Shown in pieces: positions 1 through 12,910 of a stretch of 64,000 nt of DNA; positions within the stretch are counted from its first letter, which is position 1, and each line of letters begins with the position of its first letter. This DNA is from Melanocharis versteri. Lineage: Eukaryota; Chordata; Aves; Passeriformes; Melanocharitidae. The notes under the pieces were generated by a model, which made no database searches, had not been told where the DNA came from, and saw only the letters and a list, made by a program, of their open reading frames with translations. Both the position numbers and the translations under genes were made by a program. The stretch lies in assembly GCA_013397845.1 (NCBI GenBank), contig VZTG01000395.1, forward strand, positions 248,001 through 312,000, in the 5' to 3' direction.

Positions 1-3000
1 GACCATACACAGTGGAAGTGGTCTCTACAATGTATAGAAGGTGTATACTCGTACTACCTTGCTACTATTACTTTAGTTTGGAAGTGATCCAGTACTTGAT
101 TCAAATACATTTTTGAGGGCTGAAAGAACATGATCATACCTGTTGACTCCATTGAATTTCCTAGCAACCATTGTTCCTTGTTTTTCCCCTTGTATTTTTT
201 TACATACCATGTTTCCCCAGTTTCCAGTAAACTGAAAATCTTTCCTTTCTTGGAAACTAATGACACCTCAAAGCATTAAATCTGAGTGGTGGCACAGATG
301 TCGCTCTTCTGGCTTGTATCAGTGAGATGCAAGTCACAGAACAGATAGGCTGTGGGGAGGAACTAGTCAGATACAAAGCACATTAGTTGGTTATGTTGCC
401 CCTTCACGTGATATAATCCTGATTTTAATGTTATGTTATACTGACCTTTAAGTTTACTGACTAAAGAGAACAATTATGTAACCGGGATCAGCTAAACCAA
501 ATAGAGCAAAAACGTGAAGACACGGAATCCAGACCTAGAAAAGTATTAGTACAGAAATATAAACTCCTGCTCAAAAATTTCCCTGAAGGACAAGTTTATT
601 ACAGTGTTAAAAATGTTTTCCATTTAAAGAGATCCTTCAAGTATAATACAGTTCCTTTTAGTCTTCTATGTCAACAAGAGAACTTCTTACTTGTTTCGTT
701 AGAGATACTAAATGGTCCATGAGTCCATGTGGATGTGAGAACAGATGGGCAGAGGCATGTATTAGTGCTTTGTTTCCTTTTTTAAATTTACTTTAAATAC
801 CAGCAGGTGTAATATGCTTTTAAGTAGAGCAGGCCCTGATTAGCTGAAAATAGCTAATGCTATTTAAAAACATGGCCCTTCAAAGAGCAGGTAGCTCTGG
901 AAGGCCTCCCAGGGTAGAGTGGGAAGGAGGTCTAGGCACAGCTGACTAGCTGGCTCTGAAACCAGATAAGATTATTCTGGGTTGGGTCTGGGATTTCCTA
1001 GTGGTTGAGTATGTTCCTAAAAAGTTCTTATTGTGATGACTGCAAGAGGAAGAGGACTGAGGACAGGAAAGAGGTGTGGAGGTGGTTGTAAGATCTAGCT
1101 AAACACAGAAGAGTCCTCCTTTTAACAGGAGAATTGAGAGGCAGAACAGTGTAGAACCACAGCAAAGGTAGCCCTTGTCACCTAAGAGCAGTCATAGGGA
1201 ATCTTCATAGTCCTACTCTCCTGATCCAGATTGTTTTCATCTTCCAAAGGCTCATTATCTCCAATACCTCAAACTCTCTATAATGTACCTTTTCTTCCTT
1301 TTTTTTAAATCCTATTTTCAACTACCAGCTACTTGCTATATTTTTTCCCGCTACTGTGCAGTGTTTTTAGGTTGAAATCTTTAAGGTAAAAGTGATTTGA
1401 GCCTTGGTGGGCTGAAAGACCCCTATCAGTGCAGCTGTGATGGGAGATCAAGTGCTGCTGAGGGAACACAAGGCTGTCTCCACAGCCTCTCTCCTGGAAC
1501 TATCTGTACACATACTGCACAGTCTGCTTCAGGACATCACCCTGGAAAGCTGTCATCCAGCTAGCTGTAGAGCTTAGCTGACTTAGCCTTGCTAGGAATT
1601 GCCCTTTTGCTTCCCACTTCATTTGCTTTTTTTTCCATGTGGGACAATTCTGTGCTGCAGCTGGAGCTCAGAGCAGAGGCTGCCCACTGAGGAAAAAGGA
1701 GGTCAGAGGTCTGATCCTAGAGGGTCCAGAATTTCACCTAGATGGATTTTTACTACCATATGCAATTAAGTGGAATTTATTTTTATTGTAGAAGAATGTA
1801 AAGGGCTTGAAGTGTCCTTTCTGCAAGAGAACCTTAAGCTGTGACAGACAAGCTTCCATGAGTACTCAAGACTATGAAGAGCCCTTAGGCTTTTGTTTTG
1901 CTATTTGAGTTATAAAGGTCAGGCCATGGGAAGGAGGAATGAACATGCAGTGCATGTTCTATGCAGAGAAGAGTGGGAATGCACTTGTTTACATCTCTCC
2001 CCAGCTTCCTTTTGATTAGTAAGCAGTGTACCTCAGAGACCATCTCTTGGACTTCATTAGAGATTTTGCCCTCTGCCAAGAGGGCAGTCGTTTAAAAGCC
2101 ATTTGTTAGTTTTCTTTTTTTTTTATTATTTAGAGAATTCAAATCTAACACTGGAATAATGCCCAAGAACTGGGAAAGGAAGAAGCCTTGAATTAGTCTT
2201 GAACACTAGATAGAAGTGGTAATAAATGTAATAGTTTTGTGTTGTATTATAGAAAGCTGTTGTTACCATTCAGCAGCAGTGCAAGTAGTGTGTGTTGCAG
2301 ATATTCTTGCACCCTCTACTCTAAAGTCTTTCCCAGCCCCAACAATGATCTCCTCTGTAATTCCTCATTTCTAGTGCAGTTTGTGTAATATAAATATGCT
2401 AGCATTTTTAGAACAGACTGAAAAAATTGAGTCTAATGTTGTACCTACACCATTTTGGCTACATATCATTTCTACATGTTATTTTGAGCCATTTTCATTG
2501 TTCTGTATTTGCTGTTGTATCGACTGCCTTGATTTGCAGATATGCTTCACTACCCATTGATTGTATCTCATGTTTTCCCTGTTCTTTTCCAATGTTTCTA
2601 TTTTTCCACTTCATACTCCTTTCCTCCATTTACTTGATTCTTGTCTTCAGACCTGACATCCTTCCTGATATCATCAGATTGCTTTCCTACTGAAGGATAG
2701 GAGCTGTCAGGACCTTAGAGATTATCTCACTGCTTTAAAAAAAAATAAGTTGGATTTGCTTGTAGTTCTTGCTCAGTTCTTTTGTCTACACATCAGTCAT
2801 GTATCAACAAAGTCAACATGATGAGCTAGTAATGTTTGGTTTTTTTTTTTTACTTTAAAATCAAACCTTATTGTCTAGATCCTTCAGAGTTTCCATCTCT
2901 AACATTGTCTCTTGCTCAGTTCCTTGTTATGACTCCTCTGTAGATATTTGTAAGAGTTAGAACACTTGATATTTTTCCTGAAACAAAAACTTGCTTACGT

Positions 3001-3192
3001 GCCAAGGAAAATAACCATTAAGACTACGTGTAACAATGCCATCTGGTGACTCCTGCCATAACAAGCTTCTTCTTCTTTGTCTCCCACTGCTTCCCCCCTC
3101 CCTTTACCATTCATGTCATCACTCATCTCCCTAACTCTTCTTTTCCTTGTCTTTCCTCCTCCTCAATCACAGTATTTTTGAGAGCTGTAATA
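1..3192. other. Unique noncoding sequence, no gene found
   Basis: AT-rich sequence with stop codons frequent in all six frames; the longest frames are 60-90 codons and have no recognisable protein character. Short T runs occur (for example near 2841). I see no CR1, LTR, RNA gene or CpG-rich promoter here. It could be intron or intergenic DNA. Confidence 0.7.
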
Positions 3193-3265
3193 ATAGGATC
3201 ATACAATCACAGAATGGCCTGGTTGGAAGGGACCTTAAGGATCATACAGTTTTGACTCCCCTGAC
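3193..3265 (-). mobile_element. CR1 LINE 3'-end fragment, antisense
   Basis: The sequence reads as the reverse complement of a CR1 3' terminus: the words 'caatcacagaatgg' and 'ggttggaagggacctt' followed by a 'gatcat' block are the hallmark of the CR1 tail seen from the opposite strand. Only about 70 bp remain, as usual for severely 5'-truncated CR1 copies in birds. Slight divergence from the consensus suggests an old insertion. Recognised from memory of the family, not by alignment. Confidence 0.88.
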
Positions 3266-3683
3266 ATAATGTCTGTTTTTACTCATGGTATCTTTCTATG
3301 ACGATGCCCTTCCACCAATACCACCACCACCACAATATAGGCTCCATGCTCAATCCTCCCTCTCATTTTAGTCTCAATTCGCTCTCTCCATTTGAAACTT
3401 TTTTGTACTCAGTGTTCATCTCTAATGTGGCTGTGCTGTGTATCACCTTGTAGCCTGTCTACTGACAGGACAAATCTATGTATTGACTTCTATTTCTGTT
3501 TATAACAGCAACCACTTTCTACTGCTTCTCCTTTCACATTACTCATGTCCTCTGGAGTCCAATGCAGAAGATGCCTTATTACCAGGAAATAAAAATAGCA
3601 AGGAAATTGTATTGGTGCAATACTGGAGCCAGTGATTCATCAGCTTTCCAAAACTTATGCTTAATCAGAAAGAATCAAAAAGA

Positions 3684-3720
3684 GATATATATTTTATATA
3701 CATATATATATATATGTATG
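3684..3720. repeat. AT-rich (TA)n simple repeat
   Basis: An interrupted TA dinucleotide tract with a pure core of about 14-16 bases near 3702-3715. Likely length-variable microsatellite with no coding role. Confidence 0.85.
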
Positions 3721-4917
3721 AAAGATGTCTACAATGGAAGAGTTAGCTCTCTTCCCTCCTCTATTTTAAAATATATATTAAAAAGGTGTTTCATTGTATC
3801 TTATGAGGACCTAATTGCAAGAGTTTTCTGGCAATAGATAACTGAGGAAAAAATGGCAAGTTCAGGCTACAAAAATATAGCAACATTTTATTTATGAAGA
3901 AAAGTTGCCAATGGAATAACTGAAGCTAGGGGGTTTAAGGCCTTTTTTATCACTTCTGAAAAAATACAGATGAAAATTCAGGCCTGTAGTGCTGAGGATG
4001 TATTCCTGACAGAAGTCAAACAAATGATGATCCACACGGTCCACTCTAGCCCTGAACTTGTCCTAGAACTAAGGACATCTTGATGTTGTCATGGCATGTG
4101 TAGACAGAAGCTGTATATCAATGAAAATTCAGCTGAAGAAATTGAAGGAAGAAAGAATCTTTCAAGAAAGGGTCTTGCAAGCCAGAGTGTGAAAGAAATC
4201 AAAACATGAAATTATGAGTGAAGTCTTTAGTTTAAAATACTTCGGTGTGAGAGAATTCATATCTTGGGATTTCTCTGTACTCTGTGGAGCACTTTCTAAC
4301 TCAGTAACTGATTTTTCCCCAACGATTTCTTGAGTGAATCTGATTGTTGATGTCTTCTAAAAGCTCTGCCAAATAGTAATTCTGCTGCCACACCTTTGTT
4401 CCTCTTTCCTATTCCAATCTTTTCTACTTGTGTGATTCAGTTTTGTAGCGATACCGCTGAAACAGGCACCATGTCTTTGGGGTCTTTTGTTTTTCTTTTC
4501 ATTCTAACCCTTTACTCAACTTACCATCCCTCACTTCTGTCACCATAACAAGGTGAAATGGATGGGACCAAATATGTGTTTCTTCCTTCTTTTCTTCCAA
4601 AGTTCTTTGGATGAGATCATCAGCTGGTGAAAGTCATCATAGTTCCAAAACTACAAAATTCAAAATTGCAAATTGGTAATAAATGTTAGCACTGAGGATC
4701 TAATGATTCCCTCTCTGTCTTTCTTTTCCCACCTGTTTGCCTCCATGCCTGAAGGCATTGCCATTCTTTTCATTGCTCAGTGCAGAACTTCCCTTTCCCT
4801 TGTCGGAAGTGAAATGCAATGGAAACAGACTATGCAATGTTAAGCAAGGGAAAGTCCTTTTCTTTTTTTTTTTTTTTTGCAGATCCGAAACCAACACTCT
4901 CAGGCACACTATGTGAT
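3721..4917. other. Unique noncoding sequence, ending in a T16 run
   Basis: No supported gene. A homopolymer of 16 T lies at 4863-4878. The short open frame that reads back through it is a run of lysines and is spurious. Confidence 0.65.
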
Positions 4918-5010
4918 TCTTGGGGCTGTTCTGTGCAAGGCCAGGAGTTGTGCTTCAATGATCCTTGAGGGCCCCTTCCAACTCAGGATATGGGGTCTAT
5001 GATTCTACGA
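4918..5010 (+). mobile_element. CR1 LINE 3'-end fragment, sense
   Basis: The block 'gccaggagttg', then 'atgatccttgagggcccc', 'ttccaactcagg' and 'tctatgattctacga' matches the terminal part of CR1 in sense orientation, including a decayed form of the short 'ATTCTATG'-type tail. About 90 bp of the extreme 3' end are kept. Family recognised from memory. Confidence 0.9.
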
Positions 5011-6942
5011 AACAGCGTTCCCTGTGAAGGACGACCAACAACCCACTTTGCAGATTGATAACAATTTGCTGTGCTTGGCTTTGTTTTGCAATTTAACTTA
5101 ACTGCTCTGCATCGTAACTGCTTAAAAAGCATAAAAGACAAGAGGATATTACAAGTATCCAATGTTATACATTACATTTGTATGCATACCAGGGTATAAA
5201 TATGTAGAGAACGTGCCTGGACTATTAATCAAATTCTTTATTAAGGTCTTAAAACAGTATGCATCTATGAATAATGCATTATTTCATAGCATATTGTTCA
5301 CCTTATTTAAAAACATGGAGCTATCCTGCATATGTAGAATTTTATCCCTTGCATGTAGAATTTGGGGGTGGTTTTCACAGGAGATTTATTAGAGTGTCTG
5401 AAACAATTCTAATAAGCAGTGAGCCATTGAATCTGCCTCTTCCTGAATAGAACTGGTAGTAAAGCATCCGCACAGCTGCAGGATCTATCTACAGCAATAA
5501 TTTTAGATCAAGTGTTTTGTATTTGCTTACAAAGCACCCTCTGCTGTTTGAGCTGCTACATGTTTTGTAGATAAAGCTGCTTTTTGGAAATCTTTTTGTG
5601 GGGCCGTATAAGAACCACAAAAATATCCAGAGAGAATCTTATCAATCTTGCACCTATAATACGCATTTTTTGACTTGCATTTAGAAGTGTCATGGGGCTA
5701 GGAAACCTGTTGTCATACCAGTAGCTTGTTTTTTTTATCCAAGTAGGAACAAAGTTGAAACACACCTAACAGTAAGGTTAACAAATTCATTAGATGGGAC
5801 AAAACCTTCATTGTTTGATTGCTAGATTGGCAGAAGGACAATGGAATTTCCCCCACTGTAAATGCAATTCCTCATTTGACACTTGTATCTCACAGGTGAG
5901 GACAATATAGAATGGACATCAGCTGCTTAACATAGTTATTATTTCATGGTTATGGCTTGAGGGTTTAAGTTTTGCATGGATCTTTCTTTGGAACAGGAGT
6001 CTGGAGATGGACTAAAGCAGAGGTTTTTCTGTACCTTGTCAAGGGGTGTAAGTGCTGGTGTGTATGGCTTTTTTCAAAGCCTCCATGAAGTACTGTGCTG
6101 TGCACCTTGCTTCATTCGTGTATCTGTTCCTGTGACTGCCAGGAGAATCAGCAGGACACTGTACCAGACAACAGGTTCCAGATGAGAGCAAAACACAAGA
6201 TATTCTACACATAAGAGCCCAGGGTTGGATTAGCCCATTTACACTGACTGAAAATGGAGTGCAAAGTCTAGCTGAAAATTGAAAGAGTAAATCTGAAAAA
6301 ACTGGGAAGAGGAGATCTGCTGTGGCTGGATAACATGAAGGGAAGGAATCATATCAAGCCCCTGAAGTTGGCAACCTTCTGGTATATGTTGAATGTCACT
6401 GCAATGAAAGGAGCAAAACATTTACTTTCTTTAAAAATAACTTACTCTCCATGTGGCCTTCAAGGGCACTTGCAATACGTGTTGATATTCCTTGGTGTGA
6501 TTGAGCATGTCTAATTAATAGAGTTGCTTGGAAGTTTTTCTAAGACAAATCACTTCATAAGAAAAAGCAATTTCTGCAGAAATTGTAATATTCGGTGAAC
6601 GAAATGAAAGAATTGAAACAAAATACATTGTTGAAGGCCATTGAAAATCAAAGCACTCCAGTTCCTTGAACCGAACACAAAAATAACTTCAGTTTATCTC
6701 AGATAATGGGCAATACCATAGCAAATAGTTTGCTAAGGTTTAACTCTTTAAATTAGATTTACGACTTTTGGCTACGAGACTTATACTGAACCTGGTAATC
6801 TCCAGGCTGAACACCTGTCCCAGAAGATGGACATTATCATGGAGCCTTATGCTGGATGCCTGAAACCACAAATGATTCCTTCCTGACAGTTTGGGTCAGC
6901 TCATATTAGAGATTGGATTGTCAGAAATACTCAGTACTGATC
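5011..6942. other. Unique noncoding sequence
   Basis: No gene, RNA or mobile element that I can support. It contains an 18-bp perfect palindrome listed separately. Frames of 60-76 codons are at the length expected by chance. Confidence 0.65.
6568..6585. repeat. 18-bp perfect palindrome
   Basis: CAATTTCTGCAGAAATTG is its own reverse complement with no spacer, centred on a PstI-type CTGCAG core. It does not extend beyond 18 bp. It could be a dimer binding site or simple chance; no function is assigned. Confidence 0.8.
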
Positions 6943-7020
6943 TAGCTCTGCTCCCATTGACGTCACTGGGAGCAAGTCAATTTGACTTCAATTGGAACAA
7001 AGTCAGGCTGATGCTGAGTT
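6943..7020. repeat. Ancient amniote interspersed repeat remnant with a CRE palindrome
   Basis: The pattern 'ctgctcccattga' ... 'ctgggagca' ... 'gacttcaattgg' resembles the old amniote repeat class whose copies carry 'CCCATTGACTTCAATGGGAG'. The centre has drifted to a perfect TGACGTCA (6958-6965), the full CREB/ATF site, flanked by near-complementary ctccca/tgggag arms. Identification is from memory of this motif in bird and reptile genomes. The exact family name is not certain. Confidence 0.5.
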
Positions 7021-8143
7021 GTTTTGAGATCTCCACCCTGTATCTTCCTCATTGCATTAATTAATTATTGCTCAAGTTGCAGCTTAATATAATAATGTCT
7101 CCCAAAACATGATGAGCTTTGCTATATTTCCTTCTTTATCATCTCTCTGTCAGTTTGCCAGCAATGTGAAAACATAGTGGTGTCAGAGTAACAATTTTCC
7201 ATATTTTTTCCCCTAGAATTCACTTTTCTGCAATGCAATGTCAGCTGTGTGTATGAGAAACATTGAAATAACCTTATGAATACCCCATTTAGTCTACAGG
7301 TGTCTCTCTGTAGGTCACTTTCTGTGCATTTTGAGCAACCTGGATAACCACAAAACTTGGATGTTAACAATACTGTGTTCCTGATTCAAGCCGTGTTCTA
7401 TAGGTAGAATAAATCAGCAAGCGAGGTAATAATAAAAGGGGAAGCAAGATAAAGAAGAAATATGAAAGGACAATATTTACAGAGACTGTCTTACTGATGT
7501 GCACCTGTTTGCTTGAAAAAAACAAAACCACACATATGCAACCAGTTACCAGGGATGCCCATGTCAGTTTTGTGTGGTGGGCGAGCTTTTTTTTTCCTTA
7601 GCATTGTTTACAGTAGATGTCTCTCTCTTTCAAGCAGTAAAATGAAGACCTCATCCTCCCTTGCACATCAACCTAGAGAAGTCAAGTTTTTAAAAATTGT
7701 TTATGACACAGATGATGGGAAATGGTAATTTCTACAATTGTCATCTTGACCCTTGCACAGTTTTGGCAGAGGCCAACTTGCACTCAGCCAAACAACTCCC
7801 AGACATGACTCAGGAGCCAGCACAGGCCAAAAGTTGACAAAGGGAAGTATAAGTGGCATCAGCCAGTTCTGGAGGCTAAGAGATCTTAGAGTGTGCCTGC
7901 TGAGTACAGCAGCTGGGCTCACGGACAGAGTATGGCCTGCAACTGCTTAGTTACCTGGTGCAGGTGTGGACTAAGATGTGTAAATAGCTGAAAGGATGGG
8001 AAGTGTAACACAGTTGGCACGGGAGACAGCATTACACAGCCTTGTGAAAGGCCCTGAGCTGTGATTAATTTTTGTGATGCAAAAAGAACATATTATCACT
8101 TCAACAAAACACAACATTTTATGTGACAATCACAACATTGCGT
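7021..8143. other. Unique noncoding sequence
   Basis: No supported gene. The 7745-7970 part is slightly richer in G+C and open on both strands for 65-73 codons, but the two frames overlap in antisense and neither looks like protein. Confidence 0.6.
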
Positions 8144-8790
8144 AGGCTGGGAGGGAGGAACCCTGGGGGGACCCCCACTCTCATCTCTTGCTCCTACCAA
8201 GTTCAGCACAGCAGGGTACTTAGGGCCCCATATACCTAAGGTGTGATTACTTCCAAGGATGGGTTTACACAGCCTCTCTGGTCAACCTGCTCCAATATTT
8301 GACTACCCTCCTCTTAATTTTCCCTTCTATCAGGTTGGAATTTCCTGTATTCTAGCTAGTAACTGCTGCCTCTCCTCCCTCCAGTCTGCACCTCTGACTC
8401 TGTCCTTTCCACATGCTTCTAATAGATTGTTGCAGGCAACAAAAGGATCCCCCTCGGCCATCTCTTCTTAAGGCTAAACAAATCCCATTCCCTCAGCTAT
8501 TCCATTGTACTCTGTGTTCCTTGATGGTGTGTCACTGGAATTGATACAGTATGGCAACCCTCTTCCTGAGGAGCTGCAAAAAGGACAAAATATCAGAATG
8601 TGGTCTCACATGTGCCAAACAGCAGGGCAGGGAAACTGCTTTGGAGCTGCTGGCTACACTTTTCTCTACCCTGGTGCAGACCAGGATGTAGATGGCTGCT
8701 CTTGCTGCAAAGTCACCCTTGCTGATTCCTGCAGTTTCCTAATGACCAGGGCTCACAAGGCTTTTTCTGCAAAGCGGCTTTCTTTAGAAA
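8144..8790 (-). mobile_element. CR1 LINE fragment, antisense, about 650 bp
   Basis: Read on the plus strand this follows the antisense CR1 order: 'acccccactc' and 'cagcacagcagggtactt', then 'ttccaaggatggg', 'cacagcctctctgg', 'caacctgctcca', later 'atctcttcttaaggctaaac', 'gtggtctcac', 'ctgcaaagtcac' and 'tctgcaaagcggctttct'. This is the 3' UTR and distal ORF2 part of CR1 with small indels throughout, the largest CR1 piece in the window. It accounts for the 104-codon frame at 8505-8819, which is therefore not a gene. Boundaries are approximate (within about 20 bp). Confidence 0.85.
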
Positions 8791-9941
8791 TCTTCTTTCT
8801 TAAGAATCTCGACTTATAAGGGTGACACTAAAATCTGTATTCCCCAGAGTCTGTATGGTACTGCTAGTTTCCCCCAAAGATTTGGGTATTAATGACCACA
8901 TCCTGTTTCACTGGGATACCCACCCAGTACACAGAAATACCACACCCGATGAGTCTGCAAATTACAATATACAAAAGCACTCTGATATATGACCAACCAT
9001 CTTACCATTCTTTCCCTTCACTCAAGCAGTCCTTGAATGAATGAGGTGAATCATCCCTGTGCTACAACATATGGAGCAATTCTCAGAGTAAACGTTCATT
9101 GATGTGGTCCATCATTCATAAAGCTTCTGAGTAGAGAAGATGCTTGGTCAGTGAAATCAAAATTGATGATCTGTGTTCTGCAGCAGAGATTAGATTGATC
9201 TCAGCCTCAGCATAATCAAATTACCATTGCACTGGGTTTAAAATGGGTAGAATAGAGCCTAGTATAATAAGGCTTTTCTTGTACACTTCAGGCTATTGAT
9301 CATGCTACTGCAAAGTGAGAAGAAGATTGGTGTAAAATGGTAGTAAATCAGAATAGCGGTGTTTTCCATGAGTTTTGATAACACAGGATTCTCTACAACT
9401 AAGTCTGGACTCCTTACATTTTATTTATTAAGGTGGAAACATCTGACAGAGGAACTGATTTTCCAGTTTCCTAAAAAACTAAAGAATTATAGCCTTAAAA
9501 AAAAAAAAAAAATCAGTAAAAGATGTGATTTTATGTGTGAGGAAAGGCTAGTCTTGAAATTGCATGAATATAGGTATACCATGGCTAAACATTACCCTTT
9601 GTTCCCTTCCCCACAAAAAAAGGAAATCCAGACTTTCCCTACAAAGTATTTTACCCAGGCATCTCAAAGATGCTTTGTTTGCTTCCTATCTCCCTGGGAA
9701 CAGCTCGTTTCTCTGGGACACCCGACTAAAAATAACGCTGAGAATATTTTTTATTTCAGGGATAATAGTATGTAGGCTTCTTGAATTTTACATTGCTGTC
9801 TTGTGAAAGGATGAATTAAATTTCTTAGGACTGTGGATGTTTGGAATATTGGAAATGTTGGTGAGCCTAGCTAGAAAATAATGCTATCTAATCATAACCC
9901 AGAATCCTAACTGCAATTGGCAGAAAACATCTTCTCTGCCA
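8791..9941. other. Unique noncoding sequence with an A16 run
   Basis: A 16-A homopolymer sits at 9497-9512. The 138-codon frame at 9359-9775 crosses it as a poly-lysine stretch and overlaps an 80-codon frame. There is no domain and no codon bias, so I do not call it a gene. Confidence 0.6.
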
Positions 9942-10040
9942 TAAGGCCAAATTTTGAGGACCTTATTAAGATCAGTGTTGGATTAAGTCCCATTTTCTTA
10001 CCTAAAACTGAGCAGTTTAAGGGCGTCAGGATTTATATCC
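9942..10040. repeat. Probable ancient amniote repeat remnant
   Basis: 'aaggccaaattttgagga' at one end and 'ggcgtcaggattta' at the other, with 'agtcccat' between, resemble the old amniote repeats that begin 'GGCCAAAT(C/T)CTGA..' and end 'GTCAGGATTTGGCC'. The ends are loosely complementary. The copy is strongly diverged and this call is tentative. Confidence 0.4.
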
Positions 10041-12171
10041 TTCATTCAAAGGAGACACTGTCAATAAAATGGACAAGAAAAATCCTTCCCTTTCCCTCTA
10101 GGCTCTATGACCCTCAATAGGCAAAATTAATCATACATTCACATCTACATATCTTAAACATGCAGCGAAGTTTTTATCTGACTCTATAAGCAATCCCCCT
10201 TGATTCCCAGGATAAAGGGATGAGTAGTGCATAGGTTGGATGTAAAGGAAATATTTTTGCTCTTGGAAGGAAGTCAGAAATAACCTCAGGCTGGATCAGC
10301 AGGTGATGGGAAGGCAGCACAGTTTCCAAACAAAGGCAGATATGCCTAAAATCACAGACTGTTGCCACTCTGACAAAAAGTGGCTTTATATCTTCAATAT
10401 GACTTGTAAGAATCTTTTACAGAGGGGAACTGCTGAAGGGACCAAAATGTCTTTTTGCAGTTCTAAGATACCTTCAGAGAAGAGAAGGTAGAGGGGTCTT
10501 CCCAGACAGAGTCAGCCCCAGCTGGCACAGCCACCCAGAGATGGAGGGACAGTGTGGTGCTCCTGTCCAAAAGGCACTGTCCTGCCCAGCTGTCATGCTC
10601 TTGCTGTTAACTAGTGATGTAAAAGGAAAGCCATCCTGGTACTTCTACTTTCTTTTCCATTATTGGATATCTAACAGCTGAGAGAGAGATATTCTGGTCT
10701 TAAGCATGCTATGGTATAAAAAAGCTGCCAAAAGACATCATGGTTACACTGAGTTTGATTGAACAATCCAAAATATTTGCAGTTCAGTATTGCCAATTAA
10801 AAATACTTGCCAATTATCAACTGCTTGTAGCAGAGAAAATGTTCATTAGCTCACAAATCAAATTGTATGTTATATACAAATAAGTTTGTATTAACAGATT
10901 AGAAGCAAGTGATTCTCCTCTCTACCTTTGGGACAGTTTGCTTAAAATGCTATTAAATAACAATAAAAAATCAGAAAGATCTGCAAATAATGGACACACG
11001 GTAAGTAGAAATCATGATGTACTCTCCCACTTTCTTACACTTGCCAAAACCTCCAGGGTAAGTGTTTACTAGCAAACAATAAAATATAACTCATATAGAC
11101 AAGGTAGAATGATTTAATTTCATTGCTTTAGATCCAAGGGGGTTTGTTACAGTGATAAAATCTTCAATGAGATGATGTTATATTTCCGTTACTTCATATT
11201 TGCACAAACATCAAGAGTGAAATTTTTTAATCTATAGATTTCTGTTGCAATTGAAACAGGAAAGAACACAGCAAAACTATCAAACAGAACAACAAGCCAT
11301 TATCACCACAAACAGATCATTTAATTGCCATGGGTAACCAGTGCCAGTAAGGCATTCAGGCACTGCAGCCACCAGCACTGATACCCTGCTCTGAAAGTGC
11401 TGACTGTGCGTCACATTGCAAACTTCAATAATTATTATGTGTAGGAGGGTGGTGGCACCAACAGGATATATACTTGTAATGAGTCATTCTTTAAATAGCT
11501 TAATTTATCATTGTCAAATAAATGGGAAGGGATTTATCCAGTACAAGGCAGTTTGAAAAGCCTGAATTATTTATAAACTAAAATAACAGCAAGGCAGGAA
11601 AAACTGGACAAATACACACATACACGTACACACTCATAATATAAAAGCTTAATGATAATAAGACTGAAGGAAAATGCTTCTGCAAAAGTACAAAGCATTA
11701 ACCAGGTAACATACAGAAGTATTGTCACAAGTTTGCAGCCATAATCCATGTACTCATGAATGTGTAAATGTAAATAGCCAGCAGATGAGGTGTTGCTAAC
11801 TGCAACTCAAGGACATCCAGACTTTCACACACCACTGACTGTGGATGTGCTCAGCACAGTAGTTTCAAACAGGCAGTTAGTTTTTTCTTTCATAGGAAAA
11901 AACACAAGATCACAAAGATTAAGGAGAGTCATGGCATGAAGAGAAAGCATCCTGAGGAAATTTTGATCTTCCGGTGGGAAATGCTGATAACTCAATATAT
12001 AATACTCCTTATTCTCAGGCAAAATTGAATAATGCACATTGTTGTCCCCTCACACACAAACACACCAGGTAGCAAAAAGGTGGATGTGCACGGTGGGGCA
12101 TGGTCAGTCATTCACTGAGGGAATTGCACAGTTCTTGTTAGTTTGATTTCAAAGCAGACTTATAGCAGGAA
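10041..12171. other. Unique noncoding sequence
   Basis: AT-rich, without a supported gene. A short CA-rich patch lies near 11615-11640. Nothing else structured was seen. Confidence 0.65.
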
Positions 12172-12202
12172 TCATAGAATTTCAGGATGAAAGGCTCCTT
12201 CC
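12172..12202 (-). mobile_element. Possible CR1 3' tip, antisense, very short
   Basis: 'aatcatagaatttcagga' is typical of the antisense CR1 tail, but the following bases do not continue into the expected 'ggttggaagggacc' block. Either an eroded tip or coincidence. Confidence 0.3.
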
Positions 12203-12870
12203 AAGCTGAGGACCCAAAGACATCAAACAAGGACAGAGAGCAGGTGACCAACAGTCCCCATGCCATCTCCTGCTGAGGTGCAGGGGAGGAGAATCAGAGG
12301 CATGAAGAGAAGGGAACAACTGAGACCTTGTTCCAGGTTCCCAGCTGGAGTCATAAAAAACTGAAGGCCTTGGGGTGCAGTGTGCTTTACATGTATGTCT
12401 GTGATTAGGTATCTATATTGAAAAAAAAACCAAAGAAAACAAAATATACCTAATTCCTCACATTGAGGCAGATCAACACATGAGGAAAAGAAAACACAAA
12501 CAATTTTCAACAGACAATTTCAATAGACCACTCGGTTACCAGGGCCTCTCAAAAGGACCAAGAACAAATGACCAAGAATGAATGTTTTTGTCCCCCATAT
12601 ACTTCCTTTGTCTTCTGTGCTGAATATACCTCCTTTGTCTCTCCATAGGTCACGTAGAACAAGAGATTTCTATCCCCTTGCCAGCTCCCTTTATGGCTGA
12701 AGTCTTTCCCTCCATGTTGCTCATCAGGCTTTTCTAGAGACTCAACTCCCTCTCCCACCAGCCTTTCTTTGTGTGTTTTCTAAGATTTGTTTGCTGCTGT
12801 TCTTTCAGACATCTCTATGCTGTATTTGAATGCATTTGTGAAAGTCCAGTGCTGGATGTGATGTTTAAGC
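12203..12870. other. Unique noncoding sequence
   Basis: No supported gene. Open frames of 69-95 codons on the minus strand lack protein features. Confidence 0.6.
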
Positions 12871-12871
12871 A

Positions 12872-12910
12872 GCTGCATCACTGGCATCATTGGCATCACT
12901 GGCTGCATCA
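12872..12910. repeat. Short 9-bp tandem repeat
   Basis: Three 9-bp units (gcatcactg, gcatcattg, gcatcactg at 12875-12901) bracketed on both sides by 'gctgcatca'. A small local duplication with no known role. Confidence 0.8.

Noticed and set aside
8505..8819. 104-codon sense frame
   Set aside because: It lies within an antisense CR1 fragment; the apparent protein is a translation of transposon antisense sequence.
9359..9775. 138-codon sense frame
   Set aside because: Crosses an A16 run read as lysines and has no protein-like features; likely chance.
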